Shown here piece by piece: positions 7,018 through 15,035 of a stretch of 64,000 nucleotides of DNA. The position numbers and the translations under genes are program-made. Under the pieces are notes generated by a model. The model searched no databases and was not told where the DNA came from. It saw only the letters and a list, made by a program, of their open reading frames with translations. Source of the DNA: a virus. Where the stretch lies: positions 53,471 through 117,470 of the IMG/VR virus record IMGVR_UViG_3300031612_000002; one strand, given 5' to 3'. Position 1 is the stretch's first letter. Each line of letters opens with the position of its first letter.

Positions 7018-8235
7018 ATGAAGTATCGTAATATAGAATCAAAAGGTGTACCAATAAAAGCGTGGATAGACGGCGTTAATTTGGAAGATCAAGCAAAAGA
7101 GCAATTGCAAAACATAGCACAATTGCCGATCATACACAGTCACATAGCAGTGATGCCAGACGTTCACTTAGGTAAAGGAGCAACGATAGGTAGTGTTATA
7201 CCTACGTTAAAAGCAATCATACCTAATGCGGTTGGAGTTGATCTAGGTTGTGGAATGATGGCTGCAATGACAACATTGTATGCTAAAGATTTACCAGATA
7301 ATTTACTCGCTGTTCGTACTGCTATAGAAAAAGCAGTACCACACGGACGTACAAATAACGGCAAAGCAGTTAATGACAAAGGTGCTTGGAATGATATACC
7401 AAAACTTGCATCTGATTTATGGAAAATGCACCTTGAGCAACAGTTCAATAAAATGGTTGATAAGTATCCAGAGATAGGTCAGTGTAACCACATTGTACAC
7501 CTTGGAACATTGGGAACTGGTAATCATTTTATAGAGTTATGTCTTGATGAAAATCAGCAAGTATGGATAATGTTACACTCTGGTTCACGTGGTGTTGGTA
7601 ATCGTATTGCGTCAACTTTCATAGCGAAAGCGAAGCAAGATATGATAAATCAGCAGACACATTTGCCAGATAAAGAGTTGGCATATTTGCAAGAAGGATC
7701 GCCATACTTTGACGACTATGTAGAAGGTGTTACATGGGCGCAAGAGTTTGCCAAGATCAATCGTCAAGTGATGATGCAACTAACCATAGAAGCATTGGAA
7801 TCAGTATTGCCACCATTTAAGGCTAACGTGTTGGCGGTTAATTGTCACCACAACTACGTGAGTAAAGAGCATCACTTCGGTGAAGATGTTTACTTGACAC
7901 GTAAAGGTGCGGTTTCTGCTAAGGCTGGTGAGTTGGGTATAATCCCAGGATCAATGGGTGCTAAAAGTTTCATTGTGCGTGGTTTAGGTAATCCTGAATC
8001 ATTTTCATCATGTAGTCACGGCGCAGGTCGTACAATGTCACGTACTGCGGCACGTAAGCAGTTCACCGTAGATGACCACATCAAGGCGACAGCAGGAGTA
8101 GAGTGTCGTAAAGACGAAGATGTGATTGATGAAACCCCAATGGCATATAAAGACATCGAAGCGGTAATGAAAGCACAGGATGATTTAGTTGAAGTTGTTC
8201 ACACATTAAAGCAAGTTGTTTGCGTAAAGGGTTGA
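7018..8235 (+). CDS. rtcB: RNA-splicing ligase RtcB (3-prime-phosphate RNA ligase)
   Basis: 405 aa, complete. RtcB joins RNA ends carrying 2,3-cyclic phosphate or 3-prime phosphate to 5-OH using GTP and Mn2+. Visible motifs are MPDVHLGKG, VGVDLGCGM (metal-binding Asp and Cys), GTLGTGNHFIE, AVNCHHNYV and CSHGAGR, which holds the histidine that is guanylylated. In a phage it could repair tRNAs cut by host anticodon nucleases (inference). SD is AGAGAGAAG. A new promoter overlaps its 3-prime end. Confidence 0.95.
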   Translation: MKYRNIESKGVPIKAWIDGVNLEDQAKEQLQNIAQLPIIHSHIAVMPDVHLGKGATIGSVIPTLKAIIPNAVGVDLGCGMMAAMTTLYAKDLPDNLLAVRTAIEKAVPHGRTNNGKAVNDKGAWNDIPKLASDLWKMHLEQQFNKMVDKYPEIGQCNHIVHLGTLGTGNHFIELCLDENQQVWIMLHSGSRGVGNRIASTFIAKAKQDMINQQTHLPDKELAYLQEGSPYFDDYVEGVTWAQEFAKINRQVMMQLTIEALESVLPPFKANVLAVNCHHNYVSKEHHFGEDVYLTRKGAVSAKAGELGIIPGSMGAKSFIVRGLGNPESFSSCSHGAGRTMSRTAARKQFTVDDHIKATAGVECRKDEDVIDETPMAYKDIEAVMKAQDDLVEVVHTLKQVVCVKG

Positions 8236-8260
8236 CAAGTAAGGCTTATTACGTTATAAT
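8232..8260 (+). promoter_or_regulatory. Sigma70-type promoter, conserved spacer family
   Basis: TTGACA 8232-8237 and TATAAT 8255-8260, spacer 17 nt. The spacer starts AAGTAAGGCTTATT, shared with promoters at 9734, 11336 and the minus-strand copy near 60.8 kb. The leader contains AAGTTAAT. The -35 box overlaps the rtcB stop. Confidence 0.85.
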
Positions 8261-8294
8261 AGTTATATAAGTTAATCAAAGCAAGGAAAGTATT

Positions 8295-8456
8295 ATGTTT
8301 CAAGCATTATTGGGAGTTTGGATAGTTTGGATAGTCGCAGCGTGGTTCACCCATGTGTTTACGTGTTTCGCTAGTGCATCATGGGGTTTCCTCGTTGCTG
8401 GTGCAATAGCATTTCCAGTAGCGTGGGCGCATGGAACTTGGTTGTGGTTTCAATAA
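8295..8456 (+). CDS. Small two-helix membrane protein, 53 aa
   Basis: Frame ATG 8295 to TAA 8456 behind AAGGAAAG. It has two hydrophobic helices (about 4-18 and 30-46), the second containing WGFLVAGAIAFPVAWAHG. I recall this type of short membrane protein (a GAI-FP-HG core) from many phages, without assigned function. Superinfection or envelope roles are speculation. Confidence 0.6.
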   Translation: MFQALLGVWIVWIVAAWFTHVFTCFASASWGFLVAGAIAFPVAWAHGTWLWFQ

Positions 8457-8475
8457 ATTAATAAAGCAGAGTAAT

Positions 8476-8706
8476 ATGATTATGGAAGGTTTAGTAGAAA
8501 TCACAGGTGAGGAATTCCCACCACATACATATTTTTTGAATCCCGAAGGTAAGTTGTTTGCATACATTCGGGTTAATGATGGTAAGTTGATTGAGTTCAA
8601 AAAGCCGTTATCATTTTACAAGTCTCGTCGCAAGTTTAAAAAAGTGACGCACGATACGTTTACAGATAATTATTCAGACAACTTTCGTAAAAAGGAAAAG
8701 GTATGA
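8476..8706 (+). CDS. Hypothetical protein, 76 aa
   Basis: ATG 8476 lies behind AGCAGAG; an upstream in-frame ATG inside the previous gene is less likely. Beta-rich core with a lysine/arginine-rich C-terminus (YKSRRKFKKV). Its end overlaps the next start by 4 nt (ATGA). No family recognised. Confidence 0.55.
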   Translation: MIMEGLVEITGEEFPPHTYFLNPEGKLFAYIRVNDGKLIEFKKPLSFYKSRRKFKKVTHDTFTDNYSDNFRKKEKV

Positions 8707-8918
8707 TCTTATTCAGTGGTCGCTCGAAAAAGAATGTCGGGTGGGAATTATTAGCATTACGCAAAGATAAGAACTTCTCAGAAGGTTTATCATTGGTAGA
8801 TTTCAAGGTAAACATCTTGCGAGGCGACTTTACGCTACATACTCCCATATTTCAATTGTACATTGAATTGTTAAACATAACACTATTAGATTTCAGCATT
8901 GTAAAAGTTGAACATTAG
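8703..8918 (+). CDS. Hypothetical protein, 71 aa
   Basis: ATG 8703 overlaps the previous stop and is preceded by AAAAGG. The short protein has a basic N-terminus (FSGRSKKNVG) and a hydrophobic C-terminal third (LYIELLNITLLDFSIV). Probably translated together with its upstream neighbour. Function unknown. Confidence 0.55.
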   Translation: MILFSGRSKKNVGWELLALRKDKNFSEGLSLVDFKVNILRGDFTLHTPIFQLYIELLNITLLDFSIVKVEH

Positions 8919-8926
8919 AGAGAATT

Positions 8927-9730
8927 ATGTCTACCGCAATTTTTAACCCACAAGTCACATTAAATACTCTACTAAAACATGATGAAATTGAAGACATGCA
9001 CAGTAATTTTGAAAATAATGTCTCGCCAAAAAAGTTATCAGTTAGCATAGAAGGTGCATTGGCTGTATTACTCTATATGAATAGAACTCGTTCAATCAAG
9101 GAGGCAATGAATCTTTTCATTAACTGCTTAGAAGGCAATACACTTAACGCAACAGTTCCTCTTGCAGAAGATTGCGCAAACGCTGCTGATATATTTTCAT
9201 ATTGGGAAAAAAAGTTCTTCATGGCGAAATTAAGTGATGATATTACACTTACGTCTTGGCGAAAAAAACTGCTTCATATGTGTAGTAATCGAAATACACC
9301 AATGATGGAATCGTACAAGAAGATGTTAATTACGTTGCCGCGAATCACTTCGTATGAAAAACGCACTGATGCTATTGCTGACAAATATGTGTCTCATGAT
9401 TATAATCATCACTCTCATTGTGAATTTGAGGGATTACAGTTACGTCTTATCGAAAAATATAGACATGACACAGTACGTGAGAAGTCATTCATATATAGGT
9501 TGGCAGATAATCATAATAAGGTATATGAATTATCTATTTCAAAAAGACGCGATGGTGATTCTACTGTGTCTGACATGATTAGTACGGCATCCGCATTTGA
9601 TGCATTGTTTGGTATGACAGGTAGTGTGAGATTAGATGGTAGAGGACAATTAAAACCACTTAACAATGTGCTTCACGATAAGTTTCTGTATAAGACGCTA
9701 AAGAATATTACTTCAATTACTCCTATTTAA
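8927..9730 (+). CDS. Hypothetical protein, 267 aa
   Basis: SD AGAGAG precedes ATG 8927. Mostly helical soluble protein with a histidine-rich segment near residue 155 (DYNHHSHCEFEG) that could bind metal. No membrane segment and no recognised family. It ends at the conserved promoter cassette for the next gene. Confidence 0.65.
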   Translation: MSTAIFNPQVTLNTLLKHDEIEDMHSNFENNVSPKKLSVSIEGALAVLLYMNRTRSIKEAMNLFINCLEGNTLNATVPLAEDCANAADIFSYWEKKFFMAKLSDDITLTSWRKKLLHMCSNRNTPMMESYKKMLITLPRITSYEKRTDAIADKYVSHDYNHHSHCEFEGLQLRLIEKYRHDTVREKSFIYRLADNHNKVYELSISKRRDGDSTVSDMISTASAFDALFGMTGSVRLDGRGQLKPLNNVLHDKFLYKTLKNITSITPI

Positions 9731-9796
9731 GTGTTGACAAGTAAGGCTCATTGTTATATAATAGTTACATAAGTTAATAAAGAGAGCAAGACTATG
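9730..9796 (+). repeat. 67-nt promoter-leader cassette, copy A
   Basis: Identical, base for base, to 11332-11398: from one base before GTGTTGACA through the -10 box and leader to the ATG of the downstream gene. A close inverted-strand relative lies at 60760-60826. The genes downstream are unrelated, so the regulatory unit itself has been copied. Confidence 0.9.
9734..9762 (+). promoter_or_regulatory. Sigma70-type promoter
   Basis: TTGACA 9734-9739 and TATAAT 9757-9762, spacer 17 nt, followed by the leader GTTACATAAGTTAATAAAG and SD-like AGAGAGCAAG. Confidence 0.9.
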
Positions 9797-10066
9797 ATTA
9801 AAACAGCAAAGGGCGCAAAGGTTTACGAGCAATGGTCTAAAGCATACGTGCGTGACCACGACGGTGTCGTATTATGGAAGTCTAATGATCGTAGTCCGTT
9901 TGAGGATGTGTTAGGTGATTTCCTAGCATTCGGTTACATTAGTCAGTTATCGTATGATAACACTGTTGTAGCAAAAGCAGCACAAGATAACGAAGCGTTA
10001 GAAAGTTTCTTTAGTAGCAAGCCTACGCGTGAGCAGTTATTTGAACGCAACGCTAATCGGTTTTAA
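9794..10066 (+). CDS. Hypothetical protein, 90 aa
   Basis: First gene after promoter cassette A. A soluble mixed-charge protein (MIKTAKGAKVYEQWSKAYVR, then a helical acidic second half). No domain recognised. Followed 3 nt later by another small gene. Confidence 0.65.
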   Translation: MIKTAKGAKVYEQWSKAYVRDHDGVVLWKSNDRSPFEDVLGDFLAFGYISQLSYDNTVVAKAAQDNEALESFFSSKPTREQLFERNANRF

Positions 10067-10069
10067 ATC

Positions 10070-10282
10070 ATGATTAACTCTAATCATTTCAAAGAATCCA
10101 TTGTAGTAGATATCACTGGTGAAGGTGGTACACCTGCTAACTTAATCGCATTGGCAACTAGCCTCGCTCGTCCTGATCATGCAGATATCGTAAGAGATAT
10201 GAATAGTGGTGATTACGAGCATTTAGTTAATGTATTTGACGAACACTTTAGTGATATCGTTACGTTAACTGCGCCCACCTAA
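10070..10282 (+). CDS. Hypothetical acidic protein, 70 aa
   Basis: Starts 3 nt after the previous stop. Contains GEGGTPANLIALATSLAR and a C-terminal acidic helix. No recognised family and no clear SD, so it may rely on coupling to the upstream gene. Confidence 0.55.
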   Translation: MINSNHFKESIVVDITGEGGTPANLIALATSLARPDHADIVRDMNSGDYEHLVNVFDEHFSDIVTLTAPT

Positions 10283-10296
10283 ACGGAAAAATATTA

Positions 10297-10620
10297 ATGA
10301 CCAACGAACATCCCGCTATATTAATTGCACCAATTGATGTACAATCCAAAGTAGAAGCAGGTGCTAAATTACTAGATATACGTAATGAAGCAGATTTCAA
10401 TCAATCTAAAATCAAGAATAGTCACCATCTTGATAAAGATAACATGTCGTCATATTTCAATAATATTGACAAAACCCTTCCAATCATCGTGTGTTGTTAC
10501 AAAGGTATTAGTGCACGTCAAGTAGCATCCCAACTTGTAAGCACTGGATACGACGAAGTATACGTTGTTATAGGTGGTTTTAATAACTACGTTATGCAAT
10601 GTCCAACTGAGTGTATTTAA
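10297..10620 (+). CDS. Rhodanese-like sulfurtransferase (GlpE type)
   Basis: 107 aa single rhodanese domain. DIRNEADF is the substrate-loop region and the active-site loop is VCCYKGISA, where the second cysteine would carry the persulfide, close to GlpE-like loops. IGGFNNY closes the domain. It transfers sulfane sulfur between thiols. Whether it supplies sulfur to the IscS/IscU or radical SAM genes of this phage is inference. Confidence 0.8.
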   Translation: MTNEHPAILIAPIDVQSKVEAGAKLLDIRNEADFNQSKIKNSHHLDKDNMSSYFNNIDKTLPIIVCCYKGISARQVASQLVSTGYDEVYVVIGGFNNYVMQCPTECI

Positions 10621-10633
10621 TCTGTAATAAGTG

Positions 10634-10662
10634 TTGACAGGCAATGCTTATTGTTGTATAAT
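10634..10662 (+). promoter_or_regulatory. Sigma70-type promoter
   Basis: TTGACA 10634-10639 and TATAAT 10657-10662, spacer 17 nt (GGCAATGCTTATTGTTG), a variant of the conserved spacer. Confidence 0.85.
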
Positions 10663-10691
10663 ATTTATATATAAGTTAAAGGAATTTAAAA

Positions 10692-11318
10692 ATGGCAAAT
10701 CATGTACACTTTTATGTGCAATTCCATCAAATCAATGATGATGCACGAACAAAACTGAAAGAGATGTTTGGGCGTATTCGCGAGGATGCACCACACAAAT
10801 GGTTTTCTGATATCTTTGTTGAGGATGACCTGACATATGAAGAGACAGAAAAGTATGAGTGGACTACCAATAACATAGGTCCTAAGTGGAGTTATTTTGA
10901 GGACTACTCTGTCGAAGAGGGTGATGTATATTTCGTAGGAGAATCTGCTTGGTCAGCGCCAGCACAGGGGTTGCAGAAACTACTAGGTATTCTTGTAGAA
11001 TATGATCCTAAAATTATTACATCTATTATGTATGAGGATGAAGCACCAAACTTCTTTGGCGCAGATATATATGAAGGCGATGACATGTCTGATTGGATTG
11101 AATATGTTTCTGAAGAAATCATTCATCTTGTCATTAATGAATCTGAACAGTTGACAGAAGAATCTTATGTTGATGATGAATGGGTTGATGAAGCAGCAGA
11201 TGTGTTCGATGAAGAAGTATGGGAAACAATTAATAATACTCAAGCCGGGCTTGTTGGTGAATGGCTTGAAGCAATTAAGAGTGATCAAGAAGAGCAAATA
11301 AAGAATGAGAATTTGTAA
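10692..11318 (+). CDS. Conserved phage-type acidic protein, 208 aa
   Basis: SD AAAGGAA precedes ATG 10692. Strongly acidic with many Trp and Tyr. The NNIGPKWSYFEDYS segment resembles a motif I recall from other phage proteins of unknown function. The C-terminal half is mostly Glu/Asp helices. A DNA-mimic or inhibitor role is possible but unsupported. Confidence 0.65.
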   Translation: MANHVHFYVQFHQINDDARTKLKEMFGRIREDAPHKWFSDIFVEDDLTYEETEKYEWTTNNIGPKWSYFEDYSVEEGDVYFVGESAWSAPAQGLQKLLGILVEYDPKIITSIMYEDEAPNFFGADIYEGDDMSDWIEYVSEEIIHLVINESEQLTEESYVDDEWVDEAADVFDEEVWETINNTQAGLVGEWLEAIKSDQEEQIKNENL

Positions 11319-11331
11319 ACTTATTATAATT

Positions 11332-11398
11332 AGTGTTGACAAGTAAGGCTCATTGTTATATAATAGTTACATAAGTTAATAAAGAGAGCAAGACTATG
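11332..11398 (+). repeat. 67-nt promoter-leader cassette, copy B
   Basis: Exact duplicate of 9730-9796, ending in the ATG of the HAD phosphatase gene. Confidence 0.9.
11336..11364 (+). promoter_or_regulatory. Sigma70-type promoter
   Basis: TTGACA 11336-11341 and TATAAT 11359-11364, 17-nt spacer identical to that of the promoter at 9734. Confidence 0.9.
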
Positions 11399-11968
11399 AA
11401 AGATAAAATTATATTGACAGATTGCGACGGAGTGTGTCTAGATTGGGAAGCATCTTTCCAAGAATGGATGGCTACTAAAGGATATGTACAACAACAGTTT
11501 GCAGTATATGACATTTCCGTTATGTATGGTATTGAGAAAGCAGAAGGAAAGCGTTTAATACATGAGTTTAACAACTGTGGTTGGATGGCATCTTTACCAG
11601 CGATGCGTGATTCACGTTCTGGTATTGCGAAGTTGGTTGAAGCGGGCTACAAGTTTGTTGCAATCACTAGTTTAAGTTTAGATCTAAAGTCAAAAGCATT
11701 GCGTGTTCGCAACTTGAAAGAGTTATACGGTGATGCATTTGTTGATGTAATCTGCCTTGATACGGGTGCTGATAAAGATGAAGAACTAGAACACTATCGC
11801 GGTAGTGAAATGTATTGGATTGAGGATAAGTGGTCTAATGCTGTGTTGGGCGCAGATTTGGGATTGAAATCAATTTTAATTGACCATCCTCATAATGCTG
11901 CATATAGTGATGAAAGAATAGTACGAGCGAGTACTTGGGCAGATATAGTCGAGGAAATCCTCGGTTAA
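11396..11968 (+). CDS. HAD-superfamily phosphatase / nucleotidase-like
   Basis: 190 aa. Motif I is LTDCDGVCLDW (nucleophile Asp, then D-G-V). Motif II is AITSLS near residue 100. The C-terminal acidic motif IV is WIEDKWSNAVLGADLG. The cap is small and helical. The size resembles 5(3)-deoxyribonucleotidases, which many phages carry to adjust nucleotide pools, but the substrate cannot be read. Its stop abuts the convergent phoH gene. Confidence 0.75.
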   Translation: MKDKIILTDCDGVCLDWEASFQEWMATKGYVQQQFAVYDISVMYGIEKAEGKRLIHEFNNCGWMASLPAMRDSRSGIAKLVEAGYKFVAITSLSLDLKSKALRVRNLKELYGDAFVDVICLDTGADKDEELEHYRGSEMYWIEDKWSNAVLGADLGLKSILIDHPHNAAYSDERIVRASTWADIVEEILG

Positions 11969-12709
11969 TTAGTCTTCATCACCATAAATTGTTAATATGG
12001 CTTGTACTACGATATGTCGTTCTATGTCTTGTTTTTCGAATTCAATGACACCGATCATATCACTTTTTTGTTCTTTAAGTCGGATTAAAAAGTCTTTTAG
12101 ACCGTTCGCTTCAAACCCTCTATCGTGCTGTGCGAGATCGCCTGTTACGAAGATGCGACTATTTGTGCCGATACGTGTTAGAAGCATTTTCATTTGACTT
12201 GGTGTGGCGTTTTGCATTTCATCTCCGATGATCCATGCATTTTTAAATGTGCGTCCTCTCATGTATGCGAGTGGTGCGACTTCGATAACGCCATCTTCTA
12301 CCATACTTTCGATTTCTTGTGGTGTCCAATATTCTTCAAATACGTCGAATATTGGTCGAGTCCATGGAGCCATTTTTTCTACTAGACTGCCTGGAAGAAA
12401 GCCGTGTTGTTCGTCTACACTAACTGCGGGTCGTGTAATGACTATTTTTTCACATGTGCCTGCTTTGAATGCTCGAATAGCGGCTAAAACTGCTAGCATG
12501 GTTTTTCCTGTTCCCGCTGGTCCCATTGCGAATACTATGTGTCTATTGTTGTCATCGAGTAATTCGATGTAGTCTTCTTGTCTGCGGTTTTTTGGAATCA
12601 TGGTAACGAATCGCTCTCTGCGCTTCATTCCATTAAGTTGAATAACGTCCTGTTTAACATCGTGATCTTGACGTTGTTGGTTTTTTGTTTTTCTTGCTCG
12701 TCTGGCCAT
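11969..12709 (-). CDS. phoH: PhoH-family P-loop ATPase
   Basis: 246 aa. Walker A is GPAGTGKTMLA (about residues 62-72) and Walker B/DEAD-like is WIIGDEMQNATPSQMK. GDLAQHDRG is the sensor region typical of PhoH. N-terminal lysine/arginine-rich tail. PhoH is widespread in marine T4-like phages; the role is uncertain (RNA metabolism or phosphate stress). SD on the minus strand is AAAGGAG, with a late-type promoter about 55 nt upstream. Confidence 0.92.
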   Translation of the reverse strand: MARRARKTKNQQRQDHDVKQDVIQLNGMKRRERFVTMIPKNRRQEDYIELLDDNNRHIVFAMGPAGTGKTMLAVLAAIRAFKAGTCEKIVITRPAVSVDEQHGFLPGSLVEKMAPWTRPIFDVFEEYWTPQEIESMVEDGVIEVAPLAYMRGRTFKNAWIIGDEMQNATPSQMKMLLTRIGTNSRIFVTGDLAQHDRGFEANGLKDFLIRLKEQKSDMIGVIEFEKQDIERHIVVQAILTIYGDED

Positions 12710-12763
12710 TAAAAACTCCTTTTAAGTTTTAGTGAGTGTGCCTCATACTTGCTCGTACACTAT

Positions 12764-12771
12764 TATTTAGC
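12764..12771 (-). promoter_or_regulatory. T4-type late promoter for phoH
   Basis: On the minus strand the octamer reads GCTAAATA, followed by ATAGTG, close to the TATAAATA late element. A small GCATT-T5-AATGC hairpin sits immediately upstream at 12770-12784. Confidence 0.5.
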
Positions 12772-12836
12772 ATTTTTTTAATGCTCACATTAACAACATA
12801 TATAATTAATATACAGTAAGTCAATTAATAAAAAAG

Positions 12837-12845
12837 ACTAAATAC
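12837..12845 (+). promoter_or_regulatory. T4-type late promoter
   Basis: ACTAAATAC followed by TGTTAT, about 28 nt upstream of ATG 12873. The motif also occurs at 40316. With 12764 it forms a divergent pair in this intergenic region. Confidence 0.6.
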
Positions 12846-12872
12846 TGTTATATTAATAGTTAGGAGAATACT

Positions 12873-13394
12873 ATGGAACAAACAGACATCATTACCCAGT
12901 TGGGTAAGAACATCAAGCGAAATTCGGCATTAGAAACATTAATGCAAATTGATGGTGTATTAGAGTCATTAAATGTGTATGCATATAAGAACTGGATTGA
13001 AGGCGAAATCGTAGACGGTCCGCATATCGAGCGTTATTGGGTAACAGTGACTTTGTTATATCCGCATAAGATGATGCCAGATCCTACTGGAGCAGAACGA
13101 TTGCTTAACAATGGTTGTAAGGTATTCTATACAAAAGATACACTTACTACAGCAGCAAAATTAATCGAGCCAGAAGATACTGAGATAGACCCAAATCATT
13201 CGAACAAGCGTAGAGCAAAGAAGATTGAACGTCCAGTATGGTTGGTTACGCTTGAAGTACCACGTGGTTTAATCGATACAGTTGAGACAAGTCGTGTGAA
13301 AGTAGATGATATGCAGTTTGATAGTCATTCAGTCGAGCAAGCATATGATCAAAATTTAGGAGACGATGATGCAATCATATCAGACGACACTTAA
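12873..13394 (+). CDS. Putative late/virion protein, 173 aa
   Basis: Behind a late promoter and SD TTAGGAGAA. Mixed alpha/beta; contains RYWVTVTLLYPHKM and RPVWLVTLEVPRG beta strands and an acidic tail ([11 protein letters not shown]). I recall similar sequences in marine T4-like phages without function. A structural role is inferred from the promoter. Overlaps the next gene by about 25 nt. Confidence 0.6.
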   Translation: MEQTDIITQLGKNIKRNSALETLMQIDGVLESLNVYAYKNWIEGEIVDGPHIERYWVTVTLLYPHKMMPDPTGAERLLNNGCKVFYTKDTLTTAAKLIEPEDTEIDPNHSNKRRAKKIERPVWLVTLEVPRGLIDTVETSRVKVDDMQFDSHSVEQAYDQNLGDDDAIISDDT

Positions 13395-13866
13395 TGAAGC
13401 AATGCAGTACAATGATCTACGTGGTCTTGTAAGCAATGTGGTTAGTATTGATCAATACAAAAGTAAGATTGGAGATGACAAGAACATTGTTGTAGTCGCA
13501 CTTGAAGTTGATCATATTGAAGCAGCCTCAGATCTTAGTCAGTTCATAGAGACTGGGCACAAAGATGCAATAGATGTTGATGTATCAGTGGGTCCTACAC
13601 CAGAAGGAAAATACACGGTATTTGTTGAATACAATCGTAACAGTTTCCTATTCAAGTTAATTGATGTGATGTTGCAAGACATTCTCAATGTTGACAATGA
13701 AGTTGCTTATTGGCAATTTGTTTCTTACAAAGACACTATTCCAAAAGAATGGACACATGAAGAGTTTGAAGAAGCAGTACACACCTCAAGTTATGAATAT
13801 GTTATTGCAACTGATGCAGATGCAAAAGTAATATCAGAACGAATTAAGTTTCTAACTAATTACTAA
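13369..13866 (+). CDS. Putative late/virion protein, 165 aa
   Basis: SD TAGGAGA lies inside the upstream gene; tandem ATGs at 13366 and 13369 are both possible, and the second has better spacing. Soluble, acidic, beta-rich core ([20 protein letters not shown]). Its stop overlaps the infA ATG by one base. No recognised family. Confidence 0.6.
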   Translation: MQSYQTTLNEAMQYNDLRGLVSNVVSIDQYKSKIGDDKNIVVVALEVDHIEAASDLSQFIETGHKDAIDVDVSVGPTPEGKYTVFVEYNRNSFLFKLIDVMLQDILNVDNEVAYWQFVSYKDTIPKEWTHEEFEEAVHTSSYEYVIATDADAKVISERIKFLTNY

Positions 13867-14087
13867 TGGCTAAGGAAGAAACAATAAGAGTAACGGGCAC
13901 TGTAACCGAGTGCCTACCAAATGCCCAATTTAGAGTTAAGTTAGAAGCGAATCAACATATTCTTCTAGCACACTTGAGTGGTAAGATGCGAAAAATGAAT
14001 ATCAATGTACTTCTAGATGATAACGTTGAAGTAGAAATATCACCATATGATTTGACAAAATGTAGAATCGTATATAGGAACAAATAA
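13866..14087 (+). CDS. infA: Translation initiation factor IF-1
   Basis: 73 aa, matching bacterial IF-1 (about 72 aa) end to end. An S1/OB fold with [20 protein letters not shown] at the start, [10 protein letters not shown] in the middle, and [18 protein letters not shown] at the end. IF-1 binds the 30S A site and checks initiation. It retains the basic surface residues of the family. Start and stop both overlap neighbours (TAATG), so it is translated with a late operon that also encodes spanins. A phage copy is unusual; it may bias initiation toward late phage mRNAs (inference). Confidence 0.93.
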   Translation: MAKEETIRVTGTVTECLPNAQFRVKLEANQHILLAHLSGKMRKMNINVLLDDNVEVEISPYDLTKCRIVYRNK

Positions 14088-14557
14088 TGTTTTCACGTAT
14101 TAAAATATATCTAATAGCAGCAGTGATCTTCGGCGCAGTTGGTTATGGTGCATGGCAATATTATAAATATACCCAAGCACAAATTCAAGCATATGCAGTC
14201 AGTGCAGCACAATCGGAACAAGCACGACAATCCACTGATACGGCATTGAAAGCAGTACAAGTTGATTTGATAAATGTTAAAGCACAGTTTTCGGTTGTGA
14301 CTACTAAATTTCAACAAGCGAACCTACGAGTTAAAGATCTACAGGCTAAATTAAGTAGACATGAACTAGGTGCATTAGCAGAAGCAAAGCCTGGATTAGT
14401 AGAGAAGATTGTTGACAATGGCACTAAAGATGTGCTAAGATGTTTTGAGATAGTAAGTGGTTCACCACTAACAAAGGAAGAATTAAATGCAGTTAAGAAA
14501 AGTCAAACGAATAGCAGTTGTCCTGACATTGCTAATCCCAACTATATTCCTAAGTAG
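14087..14557 (+). CDS. Rz-like inner-membrane spanin
   Basis: 156 aa. A single N-terminal membrane helix (about 6-23) is followed by a long periplasmic coiled coil rich in Ala/Gln/Lys (about 30-105), then a C-terminal tail with two cysteines (LRCFEIVSGSPL, SSCPDI). This is i-spanin architecture. The next gene, a lipoprotein, starts inside its 3-prime end in another frame, the classic Rz/Rz1 nesting. Spanins fuse inner and outer membranes in the last step of lysis. Confidence 0.75.
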   Translation: MFSRIKIYLIAAVIFGAVGYGAWQYYKYTQAQIQAYAVSAAQSEQARQSTDTALKAVQVDLINVKAQFSVVTTKFQQANLRVKDLQAKLSRHELGALAEAKPGLVEKIVDNGTKDVLRCFEIVSGSPLTKEELNAVKKSQTNSSCPDIANPNYIPK

Positions 14558-14954
14558 TTGTTCATCTGTACCAAAGACAGTTACATACCAATCAGCACCC
14601 ATTGACAAGCCTAATTTAATATTACCAGATGCTACTGTGTTGGAATTGCGTGATGTAGATTTCGTGATAGTGACGCTTGCTAATATGGATGAAGTGATGT
14701 TAGAGTTACAAAAAGTAAACAGTAATATTGCCTTATTTGCATTAACTGATATTGGGTACGAAAATTTAAGTCTGAATAATGCCGATATATTAAAATTAGT
14801 AGCAGAGCAAAAATCAATCATAGCAGCATACAAATCGTACTACGAGGGTATAAATACTAATGTCGATGATTACAACGATAATCGCGATGTAACTATTCCA
14901 GTTCCCGTTGAAGCAGATATTGCTGACAAAGTGCTAAAGATATTTAATGACTAG
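14487..14954 (+). CDS. Rz1-like outer-membrane lipoprotein spanin
   Basis: 155 aa. Signal peptide with lipobox FLSS-C at about residue 25, giving a lipidated cysteine followed by SSVPK. Starts 71 nt inside the preceding Rz-like gene in a different frame, behind AAGGAAG. Longer than most Rz1 proteins, with a helical middle and an acidic C-terminus. Predicted to pair with the i-spanin across the periplasm. The lipobox is clear; the partner assignment comes from gene order. Confidence 0.7.
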   Translation: MQLRKVKRIAVVLTLLIPTIFLSSCSSVPKTVTYQSAPIDKPNLILPDATVLELRDVDFVIVTLANMDEVMLELQKVNSNIALFALTDIGYENLSLNNADILKLVAEQKSIIAAYKSYYEGINTNVDDYNDNRDVTIPVPVEADIADKVLKIFND

Positions 14955-15035
14955 TAAAAAACGCAGTTTATATATAGTGATGTATAACTCATGTAGAAAC
15001 CTAGTTAAATACAGTTACACTAGAAGTGTGATTGT

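Noticed and set aside
11997-12572. Plus-strand frames across phoH
   Set aside because: Antisense shadows of an intact conserved PhoH; their products show no family features.
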